Numbered from the stretch's first letter, positions 22,851-34,655 are shown. The stretch is DNA of 64,000 bases from Paraescarpia echinospica (GCA_020002185.1 CM034531.1:78046291-78110290), one strand, 5' to 3'. The notes: generated from the sequence alone by a model not told the origin. Made by a program: numbers and translations.

Positions 22851-24290
22851 ATGGCAGAGCTCCATTCGATCGGGAGCGAGTTAGTCCGACGTGGTCAAGA
22901 CGTCTACAGCGTTTTGCCCGAGAGTTTCCCAGGCATCGAGCGGGTAGTGCCGCCCGCTATCAAAATACTGCCATTCCAACAACGAGACAACGAAGACGTC
23001 CGTCTTCTAGACTTGATGGACGGTTTAGCGGAACGGATACTCAACGGAAGTTTGGTGATGCCGTGGACGATATCACGTGCAGTGCACAACCAGTGCTCGG
23101 CCATTATGAACGACAAGAGACTCGTTGCGGAGATGGAGGATATCCGCTTCGACCTTGCTGTCGTAGACGGTTTCCCTCTGATGCCGTGCAGCTTCCTTGT
23201 GCCGTACAATCTCTCCGTGCCCTACATATCCTACAGCTCCGGGTTCTTGGGTTGGGAGGTTCGCGTGCCCAGTCTTCCGTCGTTCGTGCCGTCGCCGTTT
23301 GTGCCGTTCACTCACCAGATGTCGTTCTGGCAGAGGGCGCTGAATGTCTTCCTGCACGCGGCGCTTGTGCTAGAGCCACTTCCGCCCTGCTGGGACTACA
23401 CACTACTGCACAAGTTCGCTCCCGGTGTGACGTCATGGGCAGAACTCAGACGCAAGGTTGCGTTTTTCATCGTGTCACGTGACCATATGTTAGAGTGGCC
23501 ACAGCCGTCGCTACCAAATGTCGTGTTCACCCCGGGGATAACTGCCACAGAGGCGCGACCCCTGCCGGCCGAATTAGAACTAATCGTAAAGTCGAAGAGA
23601 GTCATTGTCGTGTCGTTTGGCTCAACAGTCGGAAATCTGCCGAAGGAAGTGACGCAGAAATTTCTGGCCGCCTTCCGGCGAACAAAAGCGACCATCTTGT
23701 GGAAGGTAGGTGACGCCGATTGGCCAGCGGAAGTGCCTAGCAATGTTAAGCTGCTGAAGTGGATGCCGCAGAATGACGTATTGGGTCACGTGTCTGTGAA
23801 GTTGTTCGTCACGCACTGTGGAAACAACGGCCAGTACGAGGCTCTGTATCATGGCGTCCCGATGATTGGATTTCCGATGTTTGCCGACCAACATCACAAC
23901 GCCCTCCGAATGCAGGACCACGGATATGGCGTTGCCATGGACGTGTCCACTTTCGGCGTCGACGACTTGGTGCGGAACATAGAGCACGTGATGTCTGACG
24001 ACAGCTCATACCGCAAGGCGACGCTACTTGCCTCCCGCATCATCAAACACAACCCGATGAACGCGCGAGAAACTGCGGCATACTGGGTGGAACACGTGCT
24101 CAGCTACGGTGGCGGTCACTTGCGCAGCCACGCGGTCAACATGCCGTGGTACGAGTTCTTGCTGCTGGACGTGTTATGCTTCTACGTGTTGTTCCTGCTC
24201 ATCTGTTGCTGTATAGGAAACCGAGCGCTAAAACGATTATGCAGGTTTTACGGGAAACGTGAGACAAAGAATAAAATCAAACAACATTGA
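22851..24290 (+). pseudogene. UGT copy 2, signal peptide lost
   Basis: The former start ATG (22789) and signal-peptide codons persist, but 44 bp after CAACCC are missing and one T is added. This net 43-bp loss shifts the frame into an early stop. From ATG 22851 the rest of the gene is open and nearly identical to copy 1, including the UGT signature, the membrane span and the KIKQH tail. A product begun there would lack the signal peptide and the catalytic His, whose codon lies just upstream of that ATG. It would not enter the ER or catalyse as a normal UGT. The change looks recent, since the downstream frame is clean. An alternative is an error or allele in this assembly. Confidence 0.85.
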
Positions 24291-24384
24291 GTACTGAGGA
24301 GTGCATGATGGTGTTAATCAATGGTGCTGACACTGGTGAGTTAGATACAACATAAGATAGGCTAAAACAATATAAAGTAAAGGT

Positions 24385-24677
24385 AAGTTCTTATATAGTG
24401 CAGTATCCAGCCCTGAGGACTACTCAAAGCGCTTTACACTTTACTCCCTGGCAGACCTGTTAAATCGAACACCTTCTCGACTTCTCTTGGAAGCATCCAG
24501 CCACGCTGCAATTAATGTGCAAAAACTGTTCGTACACAAATATCCACCATACTCATTCATATAGCTGAGTGAATTGGAGCAATGTAGAGTAAACGAACTT
24601 GCCCAAGATTCGACACGGCAGCATGGGATTCGAATACGGGTTCTTTTGATTGAGAGTAAGGCACTGCGCTACTGGGC
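24385..24677 (-). mobile_element. tRNA-derived SINE (copy 2)
   Basis: Counterpart of the SINE at 5181-5474, with the same A-box and B-box on the minus strand and the CAAAGCGCTTTACA motif. It shares the insertion point, so it predates the block duplication. Confidence 0.68.
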
Positions 24678-24993
24678 ATTATGTCACGATAACATTTATT
24701 GAACGATAGTCCACACAGGGAAGATAGTAGAATTACATATCTCCCAGTACTGCTTTTCGTATTATAACGTAGCGCTAAGGCTTTTCGCAAATATATAATG
24801 TACATGCCACGTGATCATTCTCTGCAATGGATTTAATGTTTTGTTAATATAATTATTATATAGGATAGTGTGTAAGAGTACTAACAATAAAACCACACTC
24901 ACTAAAATTAATGGCGTGTCAATTTATTCGAGTTTAATTTGGTCCGAGTTGATATAATCCGGGCGGACTGTTTGTGTTGTTGTCCCTGGTGAT

Positions 24994-25005
24994 CCGCCAT
25001 ATTGG
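24994..25005 (+). promoter_or_regulatory. YY1-like motif upstream of THAP exon 1a
   Basis: CCGCCATATTGG, a full match to the YY1 consensus CCGCCATNTTGG, 123 bp before the exon 1a ATG. YY1-type sites are common close to animal transcription starts. Binding here is inferred. Confidence 0.45.
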
Positions 25006-25127
25006 TTATAAACAATTTGCCAAGAGAACGTAACTTCGCCTGCTCACAGGTGTCATTATCATATTTCCAGAAATTTATTCAGTTAAAGCATTCTGCCAAC
25101 AAATAGATCCACGACTGTTTTGAGGAG

Positions 25128-25243
25128 ATGGTGCAGTGCTTCGATGCTGAATGTAACCACCAAAGCTTAAGAGAATCATGCAAGTTCTTTAGGTGGCCGA
25201 CCAACGAGGCACAGTTGAGAAGCTGGCGTATTGTGTCGGAGAG
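25128..25243 (+). CDS. THAP-C2H2 gene, alternative first exon 1a
   Basis: The ATG is in good context. The exon is 38 codons plus two bases, ending at donor AG|GTAAGA (25244). It encodes the N-terminal half of a THAP DNA-binding domain: Cys4-x4-Cys9, CKFFRWP with Pro24, Trp33, ending IVSER. Spacing matches human THAP1, whose ligands are Cys5, Cys10, Cys54 and His57. Joined to the exon at 42141, the C2CH set becomes Cys4, Cys9, Cys52 and His55. The splice phase (2) and reading frame fit. It shares most of its 39 residues with exon 1b. The 17-kb distance to exon 2 makes the link an inference. Confidence 0.78.
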
Positions 25244-25630
25244 GTAAGATAAGATTCCATGTGAACAGAAGAAACAGCATGCGGTATGCGACAAAAATTT
25301 GTAAATTGCCTGGATATTCGGCTTCTAGAGTATGAAATTTAGCATTGTATTTAATAGAACTACGTCTACGCTAGCCTACAGGTGATTTCGTATGTACACG
25401 ACTAGACTGTTTGAAGTATAATTATTTGATACTGCATATGCAGATACGTTTCACATGAGTGCGGACAATGGAATCGCTCTATGATCATGTAGCAACCCGA
25501 ATCGTCATAATACCGCATTTCCAATTGACACGACTTTTCTTGAGTACGAGTTCACATGGGAGTGAGTTGCTATAATTTAGTATAAACATTTTGTCATGAC
25601 GTCGGTGATCTTCCGTAGTAACCGTCCTTT

Positions 25631-25641
25631 CGCCATGTTGG
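25631..25641 (+). promoter_or_regulatory. YY1-like motif upstream of THAP exon 1b
   Basis: CGCCATGTTGG lies 99 bp before the exon 1b ATG. That is close to the spacing of the 1a motif from its own start. This suggests that each first exon has its own start site. Confidence 0.4.
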
Positions 25642-25739
25642 CTCCAAACCAGAGACGCAGTTTCAGTTTGTCTTTTCTGTTTTTAAAACACTTTTGTAAA
25701 CGTAGGATCACTTGACGTTTTATTAAAATTATAGTAAAT

Positions 25740-25855
25740 ATGGTACAATGTTTTGAGGCAGAATGCAACCATCGAAGTCTCCGGGAAACTTGTAAGTTTT
25801 TTAGATGGCCCACCAATGTCGACCATATGAAAAAATGGCAAATTGTTTCCGAGAG
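25740..25855 (+). CDS. THAP-C2H2 gene, alternative first exon 1b
   Basis: Same length, same phase-2 donor (AG|GTAAGC at 25856) and same fold signature as exon 1a: Cys4, Cys9, CKFFRWP, Trp33, IVSER. It differs from 1a chiefly at residues 27-32 and in a few conservative positions. Because both exons carry their own ATG and no acceptor is needed, they would be mutually exclusive first exons swapping half a DNA-binding domain. Alternatives are that one is a dead duplicate, or that each belongs to a separate gene. Confidence 0.76.
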
Positions 25856-27514
25856 GTAAGCTTCAGAATTTCCAGTGCGCTTTTATTTTAACAACGAAAC
25901 AGTTCTTTGTTGGGATATGTTTGGGTAATTAATTTTAAACTACAAAAATATACTCGATTATCGATACAAGACGTTAATATTGCCACATATTTTAAAAAGA
26001 ATTTACGTACGACAAAGGCAAAGCCAAAAATTAATTATAATACAAAAGTAGGGATGTCAATGAAAATTTCAAAAGTACTTTTTTCAGATTGTCCATCTTT
26101 TAATAGTCTTATACAGTAGCATGTACAGCAAGAACAGAAACAAAACAGTTGTGTTCAATCATTGTTTTAAAATTTGATTTTGCACACCGATAGAGTTATT
26201 ATAGATTTCAAAGATGTAAAAAGTAATAATATCTTGCCAGTCTCTGTTGGACTAATTTGAATAAAGTTGCATGCTTTTCTGGGAAAGTTATTCAATTAAA
26301 CCATATATTTTGTGTAATTATATTGTTGTGTGTACATATTGTAATTAATGTATATAATGCTCAAAGGAAAGGTGAGGAGCACTACAGTCTAATTGGTCAG
26401 CCATTTTTATAAGCGGAACATGACATTAATTAATATAACAAGATTAATTAGTTGATAGAACAACAAGTGTGTAATATAGTGCTCATACAAAAACTGATGA
26501 GTTCATCAAATAAATATTTGATGAACTCCTCATACTTATATATATATATGTACTTTTTTTAGACAACTTATAATTATTAAAAACATTAATCGAACAGGGT
26601 GGATTATTTTGCAGTGATCACAGTGTATGTAACATTGAGCAAATCAAAACTAAGGAGCCCAATGACAGACCTGGGTTTTGTTTACATATACATATGTATA
26701 TAAATTTAATATATTTCTACTTAGAACTATTACTTAATTGATTGTATGTCTATTACAATTACAGTGCAGATGCTGTAGGAAATGTAATGCATTAGGTCTG
26801 CTATTACATTTGAAGCTATTACCATTAGAATTACTGTTACATTTGTTGTCAGATATATTTTTTGTACAATGTATAGTTACATATAAATTTACACACTCAC
26901 GCGCACGTGCACACACACATGCACACATACATAATTATAATCTACTAGCTACACTATCTGAGGATAGAACATACTTTTCATTTTATATATTTAGTACGGT
27001 ACTGGAATGAAAGACAAAAGCAATGCTTCTGTCACATAAGCAGGATATAATCAGTGCAATTAAGCCGTACTGCTGCTGCTCTGTGGATAGAATTATTAAT
27101 TATTGGCTCAAGTACAAATACAACAGGATGGTTTTCATGCCTGTGGTAGTTTAGACTCAATAGCATAGGCAGCCACTAAGCCACTTGAGTGAAAAGGATA
27201 GTTGGCATGAGAAAGGCTTCAACACACAATTTGAATTCCTTTAGCCATGCAACAATAGTAATATAAAAGTAATAGGACAGTTGCTATTACATTACAATGT
27301 AATTTGTTCAACCTATTACTATTTTAATACTTGAATATTTGTAATAATTACTATTAACCAAGGCATGTCCAGTAATCAAATGAGGATTAGAGTTTTGTAG
27401 ACAGAACAATACAGTAATAAAATAGCTAAGTGAACAAGATTAGCTATTTTGGAAGTGCTCATTAACCTTGCATGTCAGCCCTGTAAATTGTGACTGGATT
27501 GGTCGCATATGCAA
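25856..27514. other. AT-rich intronic stretch with palindrome and CA-rich tract (copy 2)
   Basis: Counterpart of 6653-8309. Contains the 30-bp palindrome at 26499-26528, the CA-rich tract near 26888-26930 and a Y repeat at 27105-27255. No gene seen. In the gene model it is the start of intron 1. Confidence 0.5.
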
Positions 27515-28436
27515 CTGTTTTTAGTCCTTTGGGCCAAAGGTACAAGGGACTATTGCCATCACTCTCCGTCCGCCATTAGCTGCCGTATCTCAGAAACCGT
27601 TCAGTAACTTTTTCTCTAATTTTGCTTAGTCGTATCTTGGGGTACTGCAATTATGCACGAGAAATCTGTATTTGATTGAATCATTCTAAGGGCCCCGTAG
27701 GGCCCCCAAGGGCCCAACAAAATGGTAATTTGTCACATTTTGCCTATTTTTTCAAAAACTGTTCAGTACCTGTTTCTCTAATTTTGGCTAGATGTATCTT
27801 AGGGTGCTGCCACTATACACAAGAACTCTGTATTTGATTGAATCATTCTAAGGGCACCTCAGGGGGCCCCAGAGTACAAAAGTTTTACATTATCTAGTGA
27901 TGTGGTTTTGAGAAGGGCCCTTGAGACCACCCCCAACAGTAGATTTTGTGTATTGTGCTAGAAACAGTGCCCAGTCTCACTCCACTCAGCATTATTCCAT
28001 TGAGACCTTGACTAATCTTTAACTGGTCACAGGCAGAGCAGACACATTTGACCCCTGTTAAACTGAACACTTGCCTGCAGCTTTTAAACTGTATCTTCAA
28101 AACTATTGATTTTCTATAATTGCAAGTTGTGTTTATTTTGATGTTCATTTAATTATTATAAAATGGTGTGACTGTGGTGTCTATTGGTTAAAGATGTATT
28201 GTCACCTGTAGGTGACAAACATAGAAAATTAATATTCTGGACAACTATAGAGTGAAATATCCTACACTTTATTTATATCAAATGCATTCTATTGTTCTGT
28301 TTACACTTGCCATGCCTTGTGTAGACATGGTACTATGTCAATCAATTGTATCAATATAGACTAATAATTACAGATTCTCAATATAGTTGACACCTGAAAC
28401 ATCCAAATGTCAACCATTAGAAGAGTTGACATAGTT
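27515..28436. repeat. Unclassified repeat block P (copy 2, first)
   Basis: Counterpart of 8310-9236, with the same quasi-palindromic start AGTCCTTTGGGCCAAAGG and the same sub-repeats. Confidence 0.6.
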
Positions 28437-28468
28437 CCGCTATACACAAGAAATCTGTATTTGATTGA

Positions 28469-29109
28469 ATTATTCTAGTGTCATCAGCATATAGTAGAAC
28501 ATACATTTTCAAGAAAAGTCTACATCATCATCACTAAGGTTGTTGTAAATTTCACCAGCTGCCTTGTCAAGTTCCTTATAATTATGACTAACAGTGTTCA
28601 AAATTATTCAGGTAAATAGCAAATAACAAAGGAGACAAGTTTTCTCCTTGCCGTACCTCTACATCACATGAGAAGAAGGCTGACACAGCCTGGCCCTGTT
28701 TTATACGATTTAGCACTTTTGTACATGTTGTATACAACTTTCAACACATTACCATTAATACCGCATGAAATTATCTTAGACCACAGTGAGGACCGGTCTA
28801 CTAAATCAAATGCTTTCTTATAATCGATGAAGCCACAATAAAGCCTTTTGCCTCGAGACAAATACAATTCAACCAACGAGTGCAAAACAAATACATGATC
28901 AAGAGTGGAATACCCCTATCTGAACCCTGCCTGTTAAACAACTTGCCTATGCAGCTTAATAGTGTAATGTCACAATAGTTGTCTGGGTCATCTATTGACC
29001 CCTGCTTTTTGTATATAGGCTTAATGATCCCAGTACACCAATCTGTTGACACAATGCCAAATAATCGAACTAGGTTAAACATCTTAACAATAGCTATAAT
29101 TAGTTTTGT
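28469..29109 (-). pseudogene. Truncated non-CR1 LINE reverse transcriptase (copy 2)
   Basis: Counterpart of 9265-9905, with the same broken frames: fingers motif ..PDNY..TLLSCIGKLF and palm FIDYKKAFDLVDR. The same truncation points show that it was already dead before duplication. Confidence 0.75.
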
Positions 29110-29246
29110 GGGGCTGTTTAGGGCCGCCCAAAATGCTAAATTTTCCTAGTATTTCCCTACTGCACTGGGCAGCTGTAAGCTTGTGTGTTAGATTTGCTTC
29201 TGCCACTGATGTCTATTGATAACTGGATAGTGAACAACGTTGGCAA

Positions 29247-29325
29247 GTTTAACCCGTCCCCGGGTTAAACCCGGGTTGGGCTAAACCTCCATTTTGGGCT
29301 AAACTGGGTTAAACCCGGGTTAAAC
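29247..29325. repeat. GTTTAACCC / GGGTTAAAC inverted-repeat cluster (copy 2)
   Basis: Identical to 10043-10121. Confidence 0.6.
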
Positions 29326-30410
29326 TATTTTTAACATTCAGAACTATGTAGCATTTCTGAACAATCACTAAGGATTAATGAACACTTGTGCACAATGTCA
29401 CCCACTTGGGACTGAGGGACAGGTTTAATTGATCTATTCAGCAATTGGAGGACACTGATTAGGCCTCACTCTGGACACTGTCACTCACAGTGTTGTGTAT
29501 TGTCTTAATTGGTGAGTTGAGCTAATCAACTTGACCATGAATCAGTGGTGGCTCTGTTAACTTTAGAGGATGGAGGATGAATCCAGTTGTTGGCAGTGAA
29601 CACTAGTGCTGAGAGGGTAGATTACCACCTACCAGTCTCCAAAGCTCTAAAATTTCAAAAACTGTTCAGTAACTTTTTTTCTAATTTTGCATAGATGTAT
29701 CTTAGGGTACTGCCACTATACACAAGAAATCTGTATTTTATTTAATCATTCTAAGGGCACCTCAGGGCCCCCAAAAATGCAAAATTGTCCTGCTGTTTCT
29801 CTGCTGCTAATTCAACATCCATTAAGTTAGAAATGTGTATAATTTGTTTTTAACTGAATTGTTATTTGGCTTGTTCACGTACGTCGAATGTGTCTGTCAA
29901 AACATAATGTTAAATCGTTGTCATTATTCATAGTAAAATATGGCAGAAAATCAACAAAATGATAATTTACAGATGCACATATATCAAACTGTTTTCTTAA
30001 GTTTTCCAGTCTCGGTAAAGTACAAATGTTTACAGTAAACTAGTGCACCAGATCGTCTGTCAAAAATGACGTACGTGAAACTGCGCTGTATTTCCCAGAA
30101 ACAATGGCCACAGAAGCGGTGACGTGGCTTTTCAGTACCCGTATGTATATTACGTTGCTTTCTTCAATGCCATCAAAGAGTATTTATCTTGTAGAAACAT
30201 GCGTTTGTCAAAACTTAACGTACGTAATAAACTATGACGTACATTAACGGCCAATGATGTAACTTAGTGATTGTGGAATTTTTTGTAACTAATGTCACCA
30301 ACGTCCTTAACAATGTTTTCGCTGATGCTGGCAGTGTTGAATGTTATAATTGCAGATAGTTATAGCCTTTGTTACAAGAAATGGTATGCATTAGCATTTG
30401 CAGTTCATTT

Positions 30411-31530
30411 TTAGTCCTTTGGCCGAAGGTCCAAGGGACTATTGCCATCACTCTGCGTCCGCTGTCCTCCGTCCGCCGTCCGCCGTTAACTGCCGTATCT
30501 CAGAAACTGTTCAACAACTTGTTCTCTAATTTTGCATAGACATATCTTGGGACACTGCCACTATGCACGAGAAATCTGTATTTGATTGAATCATTTTAAG
30601 GGCTCCCTAGGGCCTCCAAGGACCCCGAAACTGGTAAAAATGTAACATTTGGCCTATTTTTTTCAAAAACTGTTCTGCAACTTTTTTTCTGATTTTGCAT
30701 AGATGTATCTTAGGGTGCTGCCACTATATACAAGAAATCTGTATTTGATTGAATCATTCTAAGGGCACCTAAGGGGCCCCCAAAGTGCAAAAGGTTTACA
30801 TTATGTAGTGATGTGGTTTTGAGAAGGGCCCTTGAGACCACCCCCAACTTTAGATGTTGTGTATTGTTCCACAAAACCAACAGCTGTGACTAATCTCTAC
30901 AGCCCAGTCCATTGAGACCTTGACTAATCTTTAATTGGTCACAGCACCCAGGCAGAGTAGACACACTTGACCCCTGTTAGACTGAACAGTTGCCTAACAC
31001 TTTTAAACTGTATCTTCAAAACTATTGATTTTCTATAATTGCAAGTTGTGTTTATTTTGATGTTTATTTAATTATTATAAAATGGTGTGACTGTGGTGTC
31101 TTGTCTCCTGTTAGACTGAACAGTTGCCTAACACTTTTAAACTGTATCTTCAAAACTACTGATTTTCTATAATTGCAAGTTGTGTTTATTTTGATGTTCA
31201 TTTAATTATTATAAAATGGTGTGACTGTGGTGTCTATTGGTTAAAGATGTATTGTCTGTAGAAACCTGTAGGTGACAAACAGAAAATTAATATTCTGTCA
31301 CCTGTAGGTGACAAACATAGAAAATTAATATTCTGGACAACTATAGAGTGAAATATCCTACACTTTATTTATATCAAATGCATTCTACTGTTCTGTTTAC
31401 GCTTGCCATGCCTTGTGTAGACATGGTACTGTGTAAATCAATTGTATCAATATAGACTAATAATTACAGATTCACAATATAGTTGACACCTGAAACAACC
31501 AAATGTCAACCATTAGAAGAGTTGACATAG
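30411..31530. repeat. Block P second copy (copy 2)
   Basis: Counterpart of 11208-12326, with the same internal ~115-bp tandem duplication, which therefore predates the block duplication. Confidence 0.6.
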
Positions 31531-31584
31531 TTAAGGCACAATAAAGCCTTTTGTGTCAAGACAAATACAATTCAACCAATACCC

Positions 31585-32727
31585 CTATCTGAACACTGCC
31601 TGTTCTTCACCTATTACATTCGCTTTGTTTAGGTATGTGGTTCTTTTTATAGAAAATTTTAGTTTCTTTCTGTACCTGTCTACGTATGATAACCATTTGT
31701 CCGCCCTGCTCACAATAAACATCACATGAATGATAAAAGGAAGATCACTACCACTTAACTTGTGGATTATTATTATTATAAAACTGCTCTGCTACTGCTT
31801 GGTGGACAGTTAATTAGTGGATCAAGTTCAAATACATCAGCACGTTTTTCACACCTGCATGGTAGTTTAGGCTCAGTAGTGTGCTGACAGCTACTAAACC
31901 TATAGGCTTGTGTGAAAAGGATAGTTGGCAGAAGAACTAACTTCAAAGCACCATTGCATCCATTTAGCCAGGCAGCAGTCACACTGTCTCAGTGTCTGCT
32001 GCTATGTTTATATAATAATTATATAGGCTTAATGATCCCAATACACCAATCTGTTGGCACAATGTCAGATAATGGAATTAGGTTAAACATCTTAACAATA
32101 ACTATAATTAGTTCTGTGGAGCTGTTTTTTTCAGTGAACAGTAAACATGTAAACATTTTACTTCCATCATAACCCTTAATGATCTGTAACTATGATTCAC
32201 CAAAAAACATTTGATTAATAATTACCTACAGGGTTGTTTGATTTATGCCGGGCAGAAACTGTTTCTGCCCGGCAGAAACAGAAACAGCAACAATAGGAAA
32301 TACATGCCATTGATAGTCAAACGTGTTCTTTTTATAGAAAATTTCAGTTTCTTTCTGTACCTGTCTACGTATGATAACCATTTGTCCGCCCTGCTCACAA
32401 TAAACATCACATGAATGATAAAAGGAAGATCACTGCCACTTAACTTGTGGATTATTATTATTATAAAACTGCTCTGCTACTGCTAGGTGGACAGTAAGCG
32501 GCAACTGTCTTCGAGTTTGTTTACATTTTGACAAACTACTATTATATAGCACTAATTTTTGAATGAATCACATTTTGAGAATGCATGTCATTGTTTCCGG
32601 TGTAACTTTTGTATGCTTCATTTTCTGCTGCTACAAGTTGCATTCATCTGAAAGATTATTCAATTACCTATCCAATGATAATACATATGTTGTGGTGTTG
32701 GATATATAGCTTTGGTATATTGTACAC
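31585..32727. repeat. Local X-Y repeats, short form
   Basis: Order X (31663), Y, GCCGGGCAGAAA hairpin, X (32343), then a segment matching 13245-13488. The match to copy 1 ends at about 32727, which marks the right edge of the duplicated block. Confidence 0.65.
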
Positions 32728-33164
32728 GAGGGTTGTGATAGGAAACTATTGGACATTGCGACAGTGCAGAGAGACAGTACGAGATATGTCACTCAGTATA
32801 TGAAATGTGACTTTCAGATACTTCATTTTGTAGTGCTATGGATTATGATGGGCATCTCCATTAGCTCCCTATATATTTGTAAGTTAGGTGAGTAACACCT
32901 TCGAAGTTCTGACAGCAGGACACCGCCTTCGGTGAAGTCGAGACAAAAGTTTTACAAAGGCTTCAGTTTCAAACGTTCTATCACCGTCCAGCTGACCCAT
33001 TTTTTTTTTTCAAAAACTTTTCAGTCACTTTTTTTTTAATTTTTCATAGACATTTCATGTTGTAGTGCCAAAACACATTTGTACCATAAATTCGATTTTA
33101 AGCCCATCTGTGAAGCGATTCCCGCGAAAAATAAAATTTTAATGAGCTAGGCGATCACGTGGTA
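32728..33164. other. Single-copy flank, no gene seen
   Basis: Unique in the window apart from a T-run and a TTTTTCAAAAACTTTTCAGTCAC line (about 33001-33060) related to block P sub-repeats. Confidence 0.45.
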
Positions 33165-33591
33165 TCGTGATGTCACTTTTGACACACACTCGCTTCAGGC
33201 CGACCCTTTCCATGCATTCAGAGCATGTTTACAAGGATAGCTTTTGGGTCGAAACGAGCGTCGGAACGAGTTATTGTGCAATATTCCGACGTAATACAAA
33301 CACTAGTCATCATAGAAGGTTCCACATGAATCGAATTTTATTCAAAACAACGAATGCGAATGGGCCTACAAGTCGACTAGGTTTCGCCGAGCTTGGGCTC
33401 GTTTTCCGAATAATTATATCGAATGCAACCAACGGGAGATAATCTACACCAATAAACATACATTGCAAACATATATTGTATCCAGCTACATAAAGTAACG
33501 TGTATAATCTCATAATATCACTAGAATATCGATACATGAAGGAGTTGTACAATTTATCATAACAACTTAAATCAGTCGGAGTGTTTCCGTT

Positions 33592-33675
33592 GGTCCCGCT
33601 GGCTCAGTGGGTAGGCGCGTTGGTTACTTCCCGTTTATTTTACAATCGGGCGACGCCGGTTCAATCCTGACAGCA
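33592..33675 (+). other. tRNA-like pol III promoter segment, left arm
   Basis: A-box-like TGGCTCAGTGGG at 33600-33611 and B-box GGTTCAATCC at 33658-33667. The D and T arms pair only partly and no clean 7-bp acceptor stem is visible, so I call it tRNA-derived and not a functional tRNA gene. About 46 bp separate the boxes. Confidence 0.6.
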
Positions 33676-34132
33676 TGCAAACTTTTGATTTTCTTAACAC
33701 TTTTTTTATGTTTTCACGAAGTAATATAAACAAAATCATTTTATACTATAATGCACTGTTTGTAAATAATTTTTATTTTTGTAGTAACTATTTATTTGCC
33801 ACAAAAATGAAAATATGGTCATTATATAACGATATGTTTCTAAATTGTATTTATCCAAACAAATATAATGTAATGGATATATAATTTATTAATTGTAAAT
33901 ATATTGTACAGTAATATATTGTAATTGTATATGTGAAAACAGATTGAGATCTGTCTGGATAAATACAATTTAGAAACATCGTTATATATAATGACCATAT
34001 TTTCATTTTTGTGGCGAATAAATAATTACTACAAAATATTTACAAACAGTGCATTATAGTATAAAATGATTTTGTTTAAATTACTTTGTGAAAACATTAA
34101 AAAAAAAGTGTAAAGAAAATCAAAGGTTTGCA

Positions 34133-34217
34133 TGCTGTCAGGATTGAACCGGCGTCGCCCGATTGTAAAATAAACGGGAAGTAACCAACGCGCCTACCCA
34201 CTGAGCCAGCGGGACCA
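34133..34217 (-). other. tRNA-like pol III promoter segment, right arm
   Basis: Exact reverse-complement copy of the left-arm segment, with the B-box complement at 34141-34150. The two point toward each other, so transcripts would run through the spacer into the opposite arm. Confidence 0.6.
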
Positions 34218-34655
34218 ACGGAAACACTCCGACTGATTTAAGTTGTTATGATAAATTGTACAACTCTTTCATATATCGATATTCTAGTGATATTATGAGA
34301 TTATACACGTAACTTTATGTAGCTGGATACAATATATGTTTGCTATGTATGTTTATTGGTGTAGATTATCTCCCGTTGGTTGCATTCGATATAATTATTC
34401 GGAAAACGAGCCCAAGCTCGGCGAAACCTAGTCGACTTGTAGGCCCATTCGCAGTTTTGAATAAAATTCAATTCATGTGGAACCGTAAGATAAATGTTTG
34501 TTCCTCTATGATGACTAGTGTTTGTATTACGTCGGAATATTGCACAATAACTCGTTCTGACGCTCGTTTCGACCCAAAAGCTATACTTGTAAACGTGCTC
34601 TGAATGCATGGAAAGGGTCGGCCTGATGCAAGTTTGAGTCATAAGTGACGTCACA

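Larger units (their letters stand above)
18984..32727. repeat. Copy 2 of the ~13.5-kb direct duplication
   Basis: Same order and orientation as copy 1. Differences from copy 1: it keeps ~277 bp of the CR1-embedded insertion that copy 1 lost (about 21427-21703); its CR1 reverse-transcriptase region has small deletions near 20221 and 20460; its UGT has lost 44 bp near the start; it has fewer local repeats at its right end. Both THAP first exons are intact here and lie upstream, on the same strand, of the rest of the THAP-zinc-finger gene. Confidence 0.92.
33165..34655. repeat. ~1.5-kb inverted repeat (arms ~700 bp, spacer 100 bp)
   Basis: The left arm 33165-33856 and right arm 33957-34655 are reverse complements with a few small indels and substitutions. 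The AT-rich spacer is 33857-33956. Outer edges are marked by GTCACTT..CAGGCCGACCC and its complement. Each arm carries one tRNA-like segment that is identical between arms. It could be a foldback element, an inverted duplication of one tRNA-bearing repeat, or two SINE-like elements in opposite orientation. No transposase is seen. Confidence 0.85.

Noticed and set aside
33592..33675. Functional tRNA gene
   Set aside because: A and B boxes are present, but the acceptor stem does not pair, the D and T arms pair only partly, and the box spacing is longer than in most tRNAs. I keep it as tRNA-derived.
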